From assembly GCA_949128115.1 (NCBI GenBank), contig OX421964.1, positions 53,608,601 through 53,672,600 of the forward strand: a DNA stretch of 64,000 nucleotides, given 5' to 3'. This DNA is from Anaspis maculata. Taxonomy: Eukaryota; Arthropoda; Insecta; Coleoptera; Scraptiidae. The notes under the pieces were generated by a model. It saw only the letters and a program-made list of their open reading frames with translations. It did not search any database and was not told where the DNA came from. Position numbers and translations under genes: made by a program. Positions 34,183 through 46,384 of the stretch are shown piece after piece (within the stretch, counting starts at the first letter, position 1; every line of letters starts with the position of its first letter).

Positions 34183-37100
34183 CTAGGTACGTTGTGTGCA
34201 CCGAACAAGATCCGTAAGGTTAAAATCCGGGCCCGTGTAAGAATGAGAACGAAACATGAATGAACGAGAATACGACAGAACACAAATGAAAACTGTAGGC
34301 AAAATAGTGATTATAGACGATAACGAACTGAGCGGACGCTTCTGCTTGCCCTCGGCTAAATTAATGAGAAGATAATATGAAGTGAAACTGTGTCCAAGGA
34401 ACCCATGGAAGATCGAATGATGGATATTGCAATGAAAGACCCTCACTGTTGCTTGCTCGAAAAAGTTGTGGAAAGCGCAGTTTCTGCTGACTGAACAGAA
34501 TAAAAAAATCAGAATCAGAATCAAATCTGTTGTGGCACCACAAAACTTTCCCGACCAGTATTCAGTATTCTATAGAAAAAATTGTTTGAAATGTCTCTTT
34601 GGGTACACTTGTCCCAAAAAGTCAGATGTTCATTGGCATCAAACAAGATATAAAGATATTCTCCAAATACAGATCCACCGCTTGAAGAGGACAAATCGCA
34701 ATACGTACTAGTAGGAAATCGACCTTATTTAATGAAGGTCCTCTTCGGGACGTTTCACTCTTGAACAAGAGCGGTCTCAGCCAGTTGGAGGTTTTGACTA
34801 TCACAGGCTAAGCGCAGGTAAGGTGCGTATGTAACCACCACAAAATGGTGCCGTGACCAGGATTAGTCAAGGAGGGGAACGCTGTGGAAAGAAGTTGCTT
34901 TTGTTTGTGAGCCATCAACTGCTGATTGATATTTTGTTTCATGAATGACAGCGCCAATCTTGTGGATTATTTTACCTGAGAATGAAAATGATTCTCGTAG
35001 AAATGGGTCTCTTCACAACACGACCAGACGGAAGATGTGCCTGCTCCCAACATCCTGAAAGAGGTTCAAGAACAATCGGATGACTTTTGTCGAACTAGCA
35101 AGTCTTACTCAAGCGCAATCGTTTCATGCTTCACGATACATGATTCCAGCACCACATGATACGTCACATATCATTGACCCGACAAGCCATTGTCATTGGA
35201 CCAGCTGTTGATTATTTGTGAGTATTTGTAATATTTGTGAAAGTTTTTTCAAGTTGTTGCATTTCTTCGTTTTTTCTAGAGATTCTATTTATTTTTCGAT
35301 GCTCTACCATCTCCTAAAATACTGACAAAAAAGTGTATCATCCTGTGTGAAAATATGTTATTGTCTCTTTAAGCAAATTGAGCGGTGCCAGATAGCTTCG
35401 CAACAAGTTGGCCGGCATGTCTTTTATTGACCTCCGACAATGCAATAACAGTAATCATTCTGGAACCTACTAAGCCAGAGCAGCCTGTAGACCGAATTTA
35501 GATTCATGGGGGTCTCAACAGCAGGGTTCAGAAACCACCCCGTGTCTGTACAGAGGTCCTTTGCACCCATGCGTTGGCCGCCCCTGGATACGGATTCCAA
35601 GAATGAACACTTTTCGCTCATAAGTGAAGTATTTCCACCGGAAGAAAAAAGAGCAGGAATAATTAAGATCTTCTCTCAGTGCAGAACGGCTCGAAACGCG
35701 AACGAAGTGGCAACGACAAAGGGACAAAGAACTATGTCCTCCACAGAAATATGAGCGTATCCGGTTCTTTCACATCGTACCTGCCTCCCACACGTATAAA
35801 TAAAAAGGCCCAGTTTTCATCATCAGCAGGAGCGCGCACAATTTCCATAAAAAAGGGCGTAAAGTTTTTCAAATATTCATCAGTGATGTTTTGGTGTGTG
35901 TTTAATGAAGCCCGTATATGTATAATCCGGGGGCGTCAAAATGTCGACCGATATTCGCTTCTGTTTACAGAGGATGAGAGAATAAAACCGCGCGACTGCC
36001 TTTTCATTTTAATGCATATTAAACAGACATGTAAAAGTGCCTGTTGCAAACCGGGCGGCTCGTGCGGAGCAGCGGGTCTCGGGACTCTCGGGCCCAAAGC
36101 GAACTCAAAGATCCCCATAGGTTCCCGATATCGCATTTGTCTATTTAGTACTTACAGATTATAGGCGATTTACATTTAAAAACGCCACCTGGTGTAGAGC
36201 CCGGTAAACTTGATCGTGCAGAACTTTTTTGAGAGGAACACATACTGGGACGTCTAGTAGCCTAGGTAGGCACTAGTAGATACCTGCAATACCCACATCA
36301 ATGTCGACATGAAATTTGACAAGTAGGAATAATGTAAAAGGGGGTTTGCTTTTGTGGTCCCTCTATTTGATCTGGTAGTCAGCGTATTTAGCAGGATACT
36401 AGTAGATCTAGTTCTAGAGGTGTGGGGCTGGAAGACTGCGCTACCACCCATGCATTGCATTGCGGTTGCGGTGGAAAAATTGCGTCGGGTGACTGTTACA
36501 TTACACCTTCCGCAGGCAGATGCAAGCATGGTATGCTGCTTTGCCAGTAGCTCCTGCCCCTGCCATTTCTTGCCATTTAGTGCCTGCTGATTGATCCTCC
36601 TATCCACAATGGGTAACAATCACAAAGAGAGCCTAAACCTGGATCTTGACAGTGGGGACACAACAAACGTTTGCGATACCGCTACCGATACCGTTAGTAG
36701 ATGTCGTAGATATAATTAATGATTGTCTACTTAGGGACGGCATTTCCTACTGTTTTTCTTCAAACGTGAGTTTCATGGAAACCAATAGAGTAGGATAATC
36801 GAAAAAAAGTAGGGTAATCTAAAATAAAATATGAAAACGAAAAATTAGGTATTTGAAAATTTTGAAATTCGAAAAACTCGATTTTTTTTTCAAAATTTTT
36901 ATATATTTTTCGAAAAAAGACCCTTGTTTTCTTGCCAGCTCAGATTTGGATAAGTTATTTTTTGTAACATTTTTATTTGCACAGATCTGGCAGAAACTCA
37001 CGCCACAAGAATCTATCTCTTTCTCTTTCACTCTGCAGCTAATCCGCAGTCTATTTCAGCCATTTTTTATGCTGGGAAATGCCGTTCTTAAGTCGCATTT

Positions 37101-37300
37101 CACCAAAGTCTAACCAGTGGTTCTAGAGTTGAACGAGACTGGCAGGTTGTACAAAGAAAGTAGAATTTCGAAAATAGTATAATGTTACAGACCAAGACGG
37201 GAAGTACTTTATTATTATTGAGAGGGAGCTCGCAACTATGCTCGAATTAGAAATGAAGCTTTTACCGCCGAGAACACGTATAATATTTCTTGATTTCTTA
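34183..37300. other. Unassigned DNA
   Basis: No gene is recognised. ATGGTGCCGTGACCAGGA at 34845-34862 follows an ...ACCACCACA end and resembles a retroelement primer-binding region (see findings). The 161-codon frame at 35679-36164 has no domain and is compositionally unremarkable; I read it as chance. 36800-36950 is very AT-rich. Confidence 0.4.
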
Positions 37301-37302
37301 TA

Positions 37303-37664
37303 CCGAGCGTTCATAAATTGAATGGGTCAAGGGTGCCTGTGAGTTTGAAAACATCTGTCGGAACTAGCATCGTTCATTTCATGTCTGTAATTTTTTTGTT
37401 ATCGTAATTTGTCAAGCCAGTCGCAGTTTTCGTTTTCGGAACATTTTAAATGTGGTTTTCACGGCAGGGCACAAAACCTACATGATCGAGGAGTATTTTC
37501 GAACTTGAAGTATTCTCGTGCACTTATGGCAGATCAGAGATCAATAATATGGGACGTAACTTGTCAAAGTTTGACAAATTTATAACAAAAAGGATTACGC
37601 TAGTTTCGACAGACGTTTCTGAATTCACAGGCATCCTTGACCCATTTAATTTATGAACTCTCGG
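37303..37664. mobile_element. Foldback MITE, 362 bp, TA-flanked
   Basis: CCGAGCGTTCATAAATTGAA at 37303 pairs with the complement ending CTCTCGG at 37664. The paired arms (about 37303-37420 and 37550-37664) share TGGGTCAAGG(G/A)TGCCTGTGA. TA lies on both sides (37301-37302, 37665-37666). Non-coding. Confidence 0.75.
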
Positions 37665-37666
37665 TA

Positions 37667-40080
37667 GTTACGATAACCATTTTTACCACTTTTAATCAGA
37701 AAATGAACAGAAATTTGTTTGGCTCGATTTTTTTTTTTCGTTTTCCAAATATAGGGTGCGGCAAAAAAGTGCATGTACCAGAAAAAATGGGATTAATATC
37801 TCTTCCAAATTTTTTCAAGGAAAAATCATGTTATCGATGTCGAATAATCTCGTTGAGTTAATTTCGAAAAACTAGACATAGTGGGTAGAATCCCTGGATT
37901 TTGGCTATGAAGCTACCTACCTAAAAAGCTAGGTCTACTGCAAAACCTCCTAAAATTTGAACAATGGAAGGAAAACATCAGACAATAAATTGCCAATATT
38001 CCGCGTAGTTGAACTGCGGTCACAAGCGTTTAATGTCTGATGAGTGTCGTTGATTACGTTGAATAAGTAGTGGCACTGACATCAAGTAAAGCAAACATCA
38101 TTAGTATTGCATAAAGTCCCTTTCATCAGTCCTCTACTTATTGACGCCATTTACATGTAGTTACCTACCTACGCTCAATTAGCAGTCCAGTTTAGGTACA
38201 TGTACACTGTACAGGTCTATCGGTCTATATGGAGGAAGGAAGAGTTGCAATCATGGACAACCGGACGAACGAGGAATTCGCGATACCTACCTGGCTTGAG
38301 TTAATATTCACCAAAAGCGCTAAAAGTGGCACCACAGATGGCTGTTTAAGTAACATACACTCTTGACGAAAACTTTCAGGCTGGCAATTTTAAATTTTCC
38401 ATCCGATTTGGTTCAAAGTGGAATAGAAAATGCGGAATGTTTAAATTGAATTGTTCAGTCCCAATATACGAGTCCTGAACCCTCTCCATGTCGCAATTAC
38501 CCTGATGCATACGCGGTTTGTGTGGTCCTCATCGGTCCTCCTCCTTGGCTATTCGCAGAGTTCAACGCTCTTTTTAATAAATACACACCGCCACTCGGCG
38601 ACAACTTTTTTTTGGGCCTGTTTCAACTTTAACCAGCGACCAGCGTGAAACAGACAAAAAACCTGCAGCAAGCTGCTGAAAAGTGTTTGCAACTGTAATT
38701 AGGTTTTCGAAAGCACAAATGTAGTTTCACAGAAAGGGTTGACGCTGGACGCAACAACTGTCACTCCTCGCGCTTAAAATAAATGAAATTTTACGGACGT
38801 ATACAAAAGAGCTCGCAAAAGAGACTGAAACAAAAAATTACCCACCTTTATTCCAATTAAAAACTCAACCATCAGTGGTGGAACTGAACAAATTCGCTTC
38901 GTAAAAAGTTTGGTACTGTATCTACACAGATTAGTGGAAACCAATCAATTTTAATTACTCTCACCTCTTCTCTCCGCAAACTAACATCTTCATGGCATCG
39001 CGCCGATGGTGAAACTTTTTAATTAAAGCAAATTTTAATTAAATACGTGTCGCCTCTGCAACTAGTATTGACAAGTTACGGGTGCTTTGAATTGAAATTT
39101 ATTTACCAATGACAAATTTGGATTTTAATTGGCCTCAACTTTGAAATTTAAGATCCAACCTTAAAATGTACGGTTAACTGCCGGTTGGTTATTATTATTA
39201 ATAGTATTATTATTATAGGTAGGTACTAGGTCTTGGCCCTGGAGAAAATGAATCTATTTACGAGTCTATAATTTGAATTATTAAAAGTTTCAATGCAAGT
39301 GAAAGGTTTATATGCTGAGCTTTTTTTAAACGAGTTTTTTTCGACCAATGAGGTGTCGGAGACAGACAAATCCCATTTTTCAAATGAATCTTGTCTCGCG
39401 ATATCACACAGAAAAGCGTAATAGATACCGCTCATACTAAACCCAGATAGAAAAAGTTTCAGTTTCAGACAGTCTTACTTGTTTTTAAATCAAATCAGGT
39501 AAGTACATATTACACAATCATGTATGTGTGTCTCAAAAATAAGTGAACGAAATTAATGTGGACAAGGGGTCAGATATGATCAGATGTGGAGCCAAATCAA
39601 ATTTCAAAAAGAAAAGAAAAGAAGTACTTCATAGAATGTCATGAAATCAGATGAGGTATCTTGGTTTTTTCTCGATCATTTCTGGAACACCTTAATGAAA
39701 ACCGTCAAATCCCGGCGCTACGCTAACTCGGTGGGTTCCGTCTCTGGCTTTAATAAACCCAGAGCTCCGGACTTGGCGTATACCGAGCGGTCACGTCAAA
39801 AGAAAAAGGGTGAAACGGAGGAAGTCACCGAGAAAAGGGCGCTAATAAGCTAGTAGGTACTTGATGCACACCTAAACACCTAATTTAAAAAAACGTCAAA
39901 CTTTGAAGAGCTCTACCACCTCCTTTTCTTTATGGATCCGAATTCTTGGGAACCAACTTTTCAGACATTTATGACATGAATAAGGTCTCCGACACCCTAA
40001 TGTCTGATACTGATAACCGAATATGCTCTTAGGGCGTGAGGCTCGATAAGCAATTTCTTTTTTAAAATTCACAGTTCTAA
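37667..40080. other. Unassigned AT-rich DNA
   Basis: There is an ATT microsatellite at about 39190-39218 and several GTAGGTACCTAC-like words (37912, 38163, 39222). Short frames only, no domain recognised. Confidence 0.45.
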
Positions 40081-40229
40081 GGGCCAAATTTCAAGTCTGA
40101 GTTGCAACCCGCGCAGCGTGGCACAAGTAGTCACGTGATCCAATAATGGCATGCTCATTGGCACAGAGGGTTCACGTGACTACTTGCGCCACGCTGCGCG
40201 GGTTGCAACTCGGACTTGAAATTTGGCCC
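40081..40229. mobile_element. Near-perfect foldback MITE, 149 bp
   Basis: Arms 40081-40138 and 40172-40229 are 58 bp each and match at all but two positions. The ends are GGGCCAAATTTCAAGT and its complement, and the loop is 33 bp. TAA occurs just outside both ends (40078-40080 and 40230-40232), which would suit a 3-bp target duplication of the PIF/Harbinger kind. One diverged arm-like sequence lies at 49628-49675. Confidence 0.8.
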
Positions 40230-40230
40230 T

Positions 40231-40395
40231 AACTCGAAAACGGTTGGTCCGATTTCAGAAATCCCCCTTCCTCTCCCAAATTATTTCAATCTTTTCACCA
40301 ACTTTGACTCGCGGCAAGTCTGTATCTGAAATGAACATTTCGTAAAGTGCAAGTTGTATTTTGATAAACTCATCACCGGAAAAGCGAAAACGTGA
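40231..40395. repeat. Dispersed repeat, copy 2 (pair with 8185-8400)
   Basis: It begins AACTCGAAAACGGTTGGTCC directly after the MITE and runs parallel to the block at 8185, including TTCAATCTTTTCACCAACTTT and ATGAACATTTCGTAAAG. Confidence 0.6.
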
Positions 40396-42470
40396 TATAC
40401 TGCCGGTTGCAAGCGTAATACTCGGAGAAACTTGGCCAGTGCCATTTGAAGAGTATTTTCAGCCTATTCATCGGATGGGATCCGCTCATTTTAATTCCGA
40501 CTAGGCTCCCGGATGCTGCCCTCGAGTTGTACCTCGACTGGAGCGGTGTACCACACGCTTTGTGGTCCCCATAGATAAAAAGTTTCTATACCAAATCAAT
40601 AATGGTGAATAAATACCCAGCGATCAACAGAATTTCCATTCGGAGTCGGCTTCGGAAACTAGATTTTCATTAACCGGAGCAACTAAGTAGATTGGCTGAA
40701 TGACTGACTATTTTACCATCAGCAGGGACAAGTTCAAATGAAAATTTTGTTGATATCATGCTCGATATCATGATATAGGTAATCAAAATTTGTAGGTACC
40801 GTACCAAATAGTGCACAAACTACTAAACTCGAGACTTAACTGGACTAAACAATCAATCTACCCGCCTGCGCCTTTAAAATTCGTTATCGGGGAAGTTTAT
40901 TATCAAAATAATGCGACTTTAAGATCCAATCAAACCATTACAGTGCACCATAAAAAGCCAACTACGATAACAACTTTTCAGTAGTAGTTACCTAATGTGG
41001 AAAAAAGCAATATAATTTTTAGTGGAGAATTTAAGGATTATGGCGCATAATATGACATTTATTCGTCGTATCATATTATATCTAATAATAACAATAATCG
41101 CAGTAACGACGGACAAAACTATGGATAATCAAAGGAAAGTCGACACTGAGAAGGCAAAGTAGGTATAATTTACCGACAAAAAATCAAATCCAGACCATTT
41201 CCAACCATAAGATACAAGGGCTTCCACACGCATAAAAACGTAATCTCAATCCAATAGTATCATATTTACTTGACTCATTGACTTGGCTTGATGATTCAAT
41301 ACATTCAAATTGAAACAGTTTTTTCAGTTCAATATAAAGCCAGTATTTGTTCGAAAAATGTAATAGTTTTGTCAGACATTCTCAAAATAAGACTATTCTT
41401 TTGAACTAATATTATCGAATATCTTAGATATATTAAACGTTGTTTTTGAAACAACTCTTCAGATAAACTTGTTCAGAATAAATGAAAATTTCCTCTCAAG
41501 CATTTCAAAATCTCCATCTGAGAATATTGAAAACTTCACAGTTTATAACATATTGTGATTTCAATCTGAAAATGCAATCTTCGAAACAACATTTCAACTT
41601 ACTGAACTCAAATGCCACAATGCTTGAACTAAGACGATGATCAGTTCCCCCAAATATTCAATAATTCTTGAAATGATTGTATATTTTTGGTCTGAAAACT
41701 GATACTCTTCGATCAAGATTATGTATTATCAATCCGCCCGAAGTTTCATTGTATTGCGTCATCTTCCGGCAACAACACTACACGCCAATGTGAGCTACTT
41801 CTGCTCCTGCAAAAAAATTTATACCTACCGCGTGTGCAACCTGGAGCCGCATCTCCAACTTTGGAGTTGTAATCCAAAAATTATCGAAGAATTCAGAGGT
41901 AAGTTCCTTTACTTACTCACTTGTTCAAACCGTGCGATCCACAAAATTGACATCGGAGGTGGCTTTGAAGTCGAGAAACTCGTCCCTTCGGCCAATTCAG
42001 TCGCTCCATTACTCCGATCCATCAATATTTTGTTTCCAAAGCCAACCCCAACTCCGAATTTTGTGAATCACATGGTATCATTTGATAATTAGGAGCTCAA
42101 GATGATCAGTGTTTTCCCATCATTACTACAATTTTTTTTGTGTATGTATACCTGAATAATTATGCGAGATTCTTATTCGTGCAAATTTCAGTTGAATTCA
42201 CGCAAGTGGTCCACATAGTGTTGCAGTGCCGGTTGATGGGTGCTGCGGCACCCGGCGCGACAGTAAAATGATGCCTTTTTGTTTTTGAATAAGAAGAAAG
42301 AAGAAGAATAAGAGGAAAGAATAAGAAGAATTCGCTTTTGTTTGAAATTTACCCATCTGGATTTGGATTTCTATTGATTTTTGTATTTGAACTTCTGAGA
42401 AATACATTTTTTTTTTAGTATATCATACTTAATTGTTGTAATTCCAGCCTTTATCCATAAGCTTGTTTAG
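40396..42470. other. Unassigned DNA with one candidate exon
   Basis: Mostly featureless AT-rich sequence. The candidate exon at 41721-41894 is listed separately. A GAA/AAG-rich purine run occurs at 42291-42330. Confidence 0.4.
41721..41894 (+). other. Candidate exon of unknown gene, zinc-finger-like spacing
   Basis: A frame starting at the ATG at 41721 reads about 58 codons into a strong 5' splice-donor match (AG|GTAAGT at about 41897). Within it, YFCSCKKIYTYRVCNLEPHL followed by QLWSC has C, aromatic, leucine, histidine and cysteine roughly where a single C2HC-type zinc finger would have them. However, the first pair is CxC rather than CxxC and the C-to-H spacing is one residue too long. 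No upstream acceptor is obvious, and the frame stays open past the donor to 42092. It may be a decayed zinc-finger exon or coincidence. Confidence 0.25.
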
Positions 42471-42471
42471 G

Positions 42472-43097
42472 TATACAGGGTCTCCCAGGACTTGTGCCTC
42501 AGAGTCAAAGCCAGTTTAGGGAAATGCTACAAATGTGTCAGAAAAATGTCTAAATATTTGAATTGAATTTTTATTTTTGGAGATATGGGGCGTCGAAGGG
42601 TGGGATTTTGCCCCCTTTTATTCTATTATCTGATGAAATTTAAAAAATTGAACTTTTCAGTGTGTGTGCAACAATTTTATCTACTTCCTGTACAGGGCGG
42701 CGCCGGCGACTCAAAAATTCTTAAAGTACAGATTTTATAAAAAACGCCTGTAAAAGAATTCCAAAGAAACAAATTATTTCACTTCCTGTCTTACATCGCA
42801 TTGGGGACGTCTGGAACTTTTTGCAATTGTTTTTAGAAAAAATGGATCTTTTGGGGTTTTTGAGATTATGAATCACTTTGAAAAGTTCAATTTTTCTTCT
42901 GTTTAGTCTGTCCTAAAAAATTTACTGGAAGTTCTTCAGATAATAAAAATTGGAAGGGTCAAAGTGACCCCTTTGACCCCCCATATCTAAAAGAACACCA
43001 ATTCTTAAACATTCTTCTGACACATTTGAAGCCTCGTTTTAAGCATTTCCCTGAACTGTCTTTGACTCTGGGGCGCAAGTACTGGGACATCCTGTAT
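42472..43097. mobile_element. Foldback element I, 0.63 kb
   Basis: The left end reads TATACAGGGTCTCCCAGGAC and the right end, in reverse complement, reads ATACAGGATGTCCCAGTAC. Arms of about 190 bp share AGAGTCAAAG, AGGGAAATGC, ACA(A/C)ATGTGTCAGAA-like and GGAGATATGGGG-like words. The inner part around 42650-42900 contains AAATTGAACTTTTC inverted. Non-coding. Confidence 0.75.
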
Positions 43098-44107
43098 GCT
43101 CTTGATGAACAGAATCAAGATTCGAATATTTTCGATATAAGATAATCCTATAGTTGAACTGAAACCATGAATTTATTCATACGAAAGCAACAAACTCTTC
43201 TTGTAAACATTCAATATACTTGCTTTAACCAGGAGCAGTATTAGTCCAATTTAGTTATAATTTTATCTCAAGAATAATTTTCTTCTACCAACAAGCTAAT
43301 ATGCGGTAGTCAAGCCGATTGTTCTCATAACAAAATTATTTGCTGTATTGTTGCAAGACCCATCTAATTTAATTGCAAGACTATAGTATACTTTCTGTGA
43401 AACACTGGAAATACTCCGTTTAATAAGTATTATATTTTAATTCAACGCGATCCAGCTTTCAGCTGATACTATGACAGTCTTCTTTTGGAGAAAATAAAAC
43501 TCTTAGAGTGAGAATATCATCGCTTTGCGTATATACAAACTTAACATATACTTGACATTAAACGCTTTGTCTTAACTCAAGATTACCTTTTTATGCGTGC
43601 ATTTGGAAAAAAAGTTACGGCCCTTCAAAGGTTCCTAAAATTAATGTGTCAGCAAGGTGATGTCATAATGCAAAAAGACGGTCTTGCCGTCAAAAGGTAC
43701 CCCCAGACGATTGTTCAGACATATCAAAAAATCACAGCTTTATACATTATGCCAAAAACCAAGTGCCTTGCGATTAGGTGTCGTTTAAAAAAAAATTAAG
43801 GCTGCTTTGTAAAAATGGAGCATTCTTAATAAGACAAAATAATTAATTTTGCACACTGCACTTTGGCCTCCTGTTTGCAATTTTTATTTGATATTTGTCG
43901 GTCTCATCAACGGCGTAGGCGTAGGTACAATCGAGCTTTCCTCATATCAACGACTCACCCTCGAGATTCATCTTACCGTGTTTCTTGATCCTGAGAACGT
44001 GAAACTAGTGACAGTGATTTCAAAATCTGTCAACTTAAAAATGGTAACTTTTTGTACATTTGATTTCCTCCAGAAAAAAGTCACATCTCAAAAACATGTG
44101 GTCTTAA
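43098..44107. other. Unassigned AT-rich DNA
   Basis: Only short frames (43593-43799, 43849-44190 running into the next palindrome). No recognisable feature. Confidence 0.45.
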
Positions 44108-46380
44108 ATAGTCTGGACGTTCAGGGCAAAAAATCAGGGGTACCTTGCACTTTTATACCAAGTATTGTCACTTTGCATGCCTGTTGCTGAGACGACCCTG
44201 GACCAATCTGGATGTGGGGACACCGGCGCAAATCATGCAGACACTTTATACAGGGTGAAGTAGAAAAAATTTGTTGAAAAATCGTTGTTGAATCTTGAAC
44301 CATAACCGATGGATGTATGTATGTAAATTAGGATATTGATTACGGATTTCATGCTCATGGAGATACTGCAAACAGTTTTGAAATATCTTGAGGCGTTTTC
44401 CATATACGCTGGAAGAAGTGAAACTTCTTCATTTTTTCTTTTTTCAATAAATCAGTTGTTTTTGGAGATATCAAGCTGCAAGTTGATATTCCGACAAAGA
44501 ATCATGTTTTTAATGAAACGCGATGGGAGGACATCGACAAAGCCTGCTAGATCCAAAACTGAGATCTTCAACTTTTTTTTTCCATCGAGAGCGCCATCTT
44601 TAATTGCCCTTTGTGAAATTGTTGAAAAAACAACAGGTGATGACTTTGTTGGACACACACGATCGTTTTATAATGGAGAACCAGGTCCTGAATTGCGCAA
44701 ATGACCTCTTTGCCGAAGAAACGTTATCAAGTTCGTTTTTCTTAATTTCTCTTCACTAATAACGTGAGAGTCAAGACCAAATGGAACTTTGGATTGATGA
44801 GATGTTTGTGATATTATAATCCACATTATTTTGTGAAGCTGGTCATTGAATTTCACCATCATCAGCCAAGTGGAGTTTTTTGGCAAACAGTTGAGTGAAA
44901 ACTTTGCTTCGATTTTTGTAAAAAAGGCAAAAACATTAGGGTCACGTCGTCCCCTCAAACCCGATTGGGGAAAATCTGTTACCAAAAATGTTACCAATTG
45001 ATACTGAAAGAGTTAGGAGGAGTGTGTTCTGTAGTTTGAAGCTAAACCGAAATGGAGTGTTTCATCCTATTTCTGCAGGAGGGACGTCAAAAATGTTGCT
45101 ACAGCTCATCTTTGAAGCGTTTCTAGCCATATATAACAAAAAACGTTCTAAAAATGAGCTGTAGCAACATTTTTGACATCGTTCTGCGAAACTAGGATGG
45201 AACAATCCATTTAGGTTGAGCTTCAAATTACATAACACATTCCTCCGAACTCTTTCAGTATCAATTGGTAGCATTTTTAGTAACAGATTGTCTTCAATCG
45301 GGTTTGAGGGGACGACGTGACCTTAGCGTATTTGCCTTTTTCACAAAAATCGAAGCAAATTTTCTGTTCAACTGTTTGCCAAAAGAATTAAAATAATAAA
45401 AAATAATAAAATAAATGTTTTCCTCCTTCTCGGCTTATCAGCGCCATAGGAGTTTTTGCGCCTTTTTATTGATAACAGTAAGTTATTACATATGAATTAC
45501 AATATACGCAAATTTTTGAACAAACAAACAAAACAAAACATCCATGACTGACCGGGATTCGAACCCGCGCCATCCGTACCACAGACGGCAGACGACCGAC
45601 TGTGCTACGGGGCCGTCTAAGCCAAAAGAATTCTAATTGGCTGATGATAAAGAAATTAAGTGGCTTCATAAAATAATGTGGGTTATAATATCGCAAACAT
45701 CTCATTGATCCAAAGTTCCGTTTGGTCATGACTGTCACTTGAGTAAAGAGAAATCAAGAAAAAAACACGATAACGTTTCTTCGGCGAAGAGGTCATTGGC
45801 GTAATTCAGGACCTGGTTTTTCATTATAAAACGATCGTTATAATGAAATAATAATATAAACCATATACCATATAACCATATAAACCACGGAGGGCAATTT
45901 GAAGATGGCGCTCTCAATGGAAAAAAAGTTAAAGATCTTAGTTTTGAATCTAGCAGGCTTGGTCGATGTCCCCACACCGCGTTTTATCAAAAACATGATT
46001 CTTTGTCGGAATATCAACTTGCAGCTCGATATCTCCAAAAACAACTGATTTACTGAAATAAGGAAAAATAAAGAAGTTTCACTTCTTCCAGCTTATTTCG
46101 GGAACGCCTCAAGATATTCCAAAACTGTTTGCAGCACCTTCATGAGCATGGAATTCGTCATCAATATCCTGATTTATATACATCCATCAATCATGGGTCA
46201 AGATTTACGATTTTTCAACAATTATTTTCATTTGCTACATCACCCTGTATAAAGTGTCTACACGATTTGCGCCGATGTCCCAACATCCAGATTGGTCCAG
46301 GGTGATCTCAGTAACAGGCATGCAAAGTTGCAATGCTTGGTATGAAAGTGCAAGGTATTTCCCACTAACGTCCGGACTAT
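44108..46380. mobile_element. Long palindrome, foldback family A, copy 2 (2.27 kb, interrupted by a SINE)
   Basis: ATAGTCTGGACGTTCAGGGC at 44108 pairs with the complement ending GTCCGGACTAT at 46380. The arms run through GGACCAATCTGGATG, TTATACAGGGTGAAGTAG and the same ordered words as the copy at 20490, meeting near 45135 in the AACGTTCTAAAAATGAGCTG hairpin. Compared with copy 1 the outer 150 bp differ, so the two are subfamily variants. A 231-bp SINE splits the right arm at 45390-45620. Frames such as 44336-44704 and 45735-45977 mirror each other across the centre and are not genes. Confidence 0.85.
45378..45632 (-). mobile_element. tRNA-derived SINE inserted in palindrome A2, 12-bp duplication
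   Basis: GCCAAAAGAATT at 45378-45389 and 45621-45632 flanks a 231-bp insert (45390-45620). On the minus strand it starts with a tRNA-like head. It has an A box TAGCACAGTCGG (plus-strand 45596-45607), a perfect match to TRGCNNAGYNGG. It also has a B box GGTTCGAATCC (45555-45565), likewise perfect. The 3' end is an ATT/T-rich tail. Both pol III promoter boxes are intact, so the copy could be transcribed. It resembles neither of the other two SINEs in its body. Confidence 0.9.
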
Positions 46381-46384
46381 AAAC

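Noticed and set aside
35679..36164. 161-codon open frame
   Set aside because: No recognisable motif, no splice context, and overlapped by minus-strand frames of similar quality.
45541..45620. Functional tRNA gene
   Set aside because: The tRNA-like head continues into a longer body with an ATT/T-rich tail and is bracketed by a 12-bp duplication, so it is a SINE.
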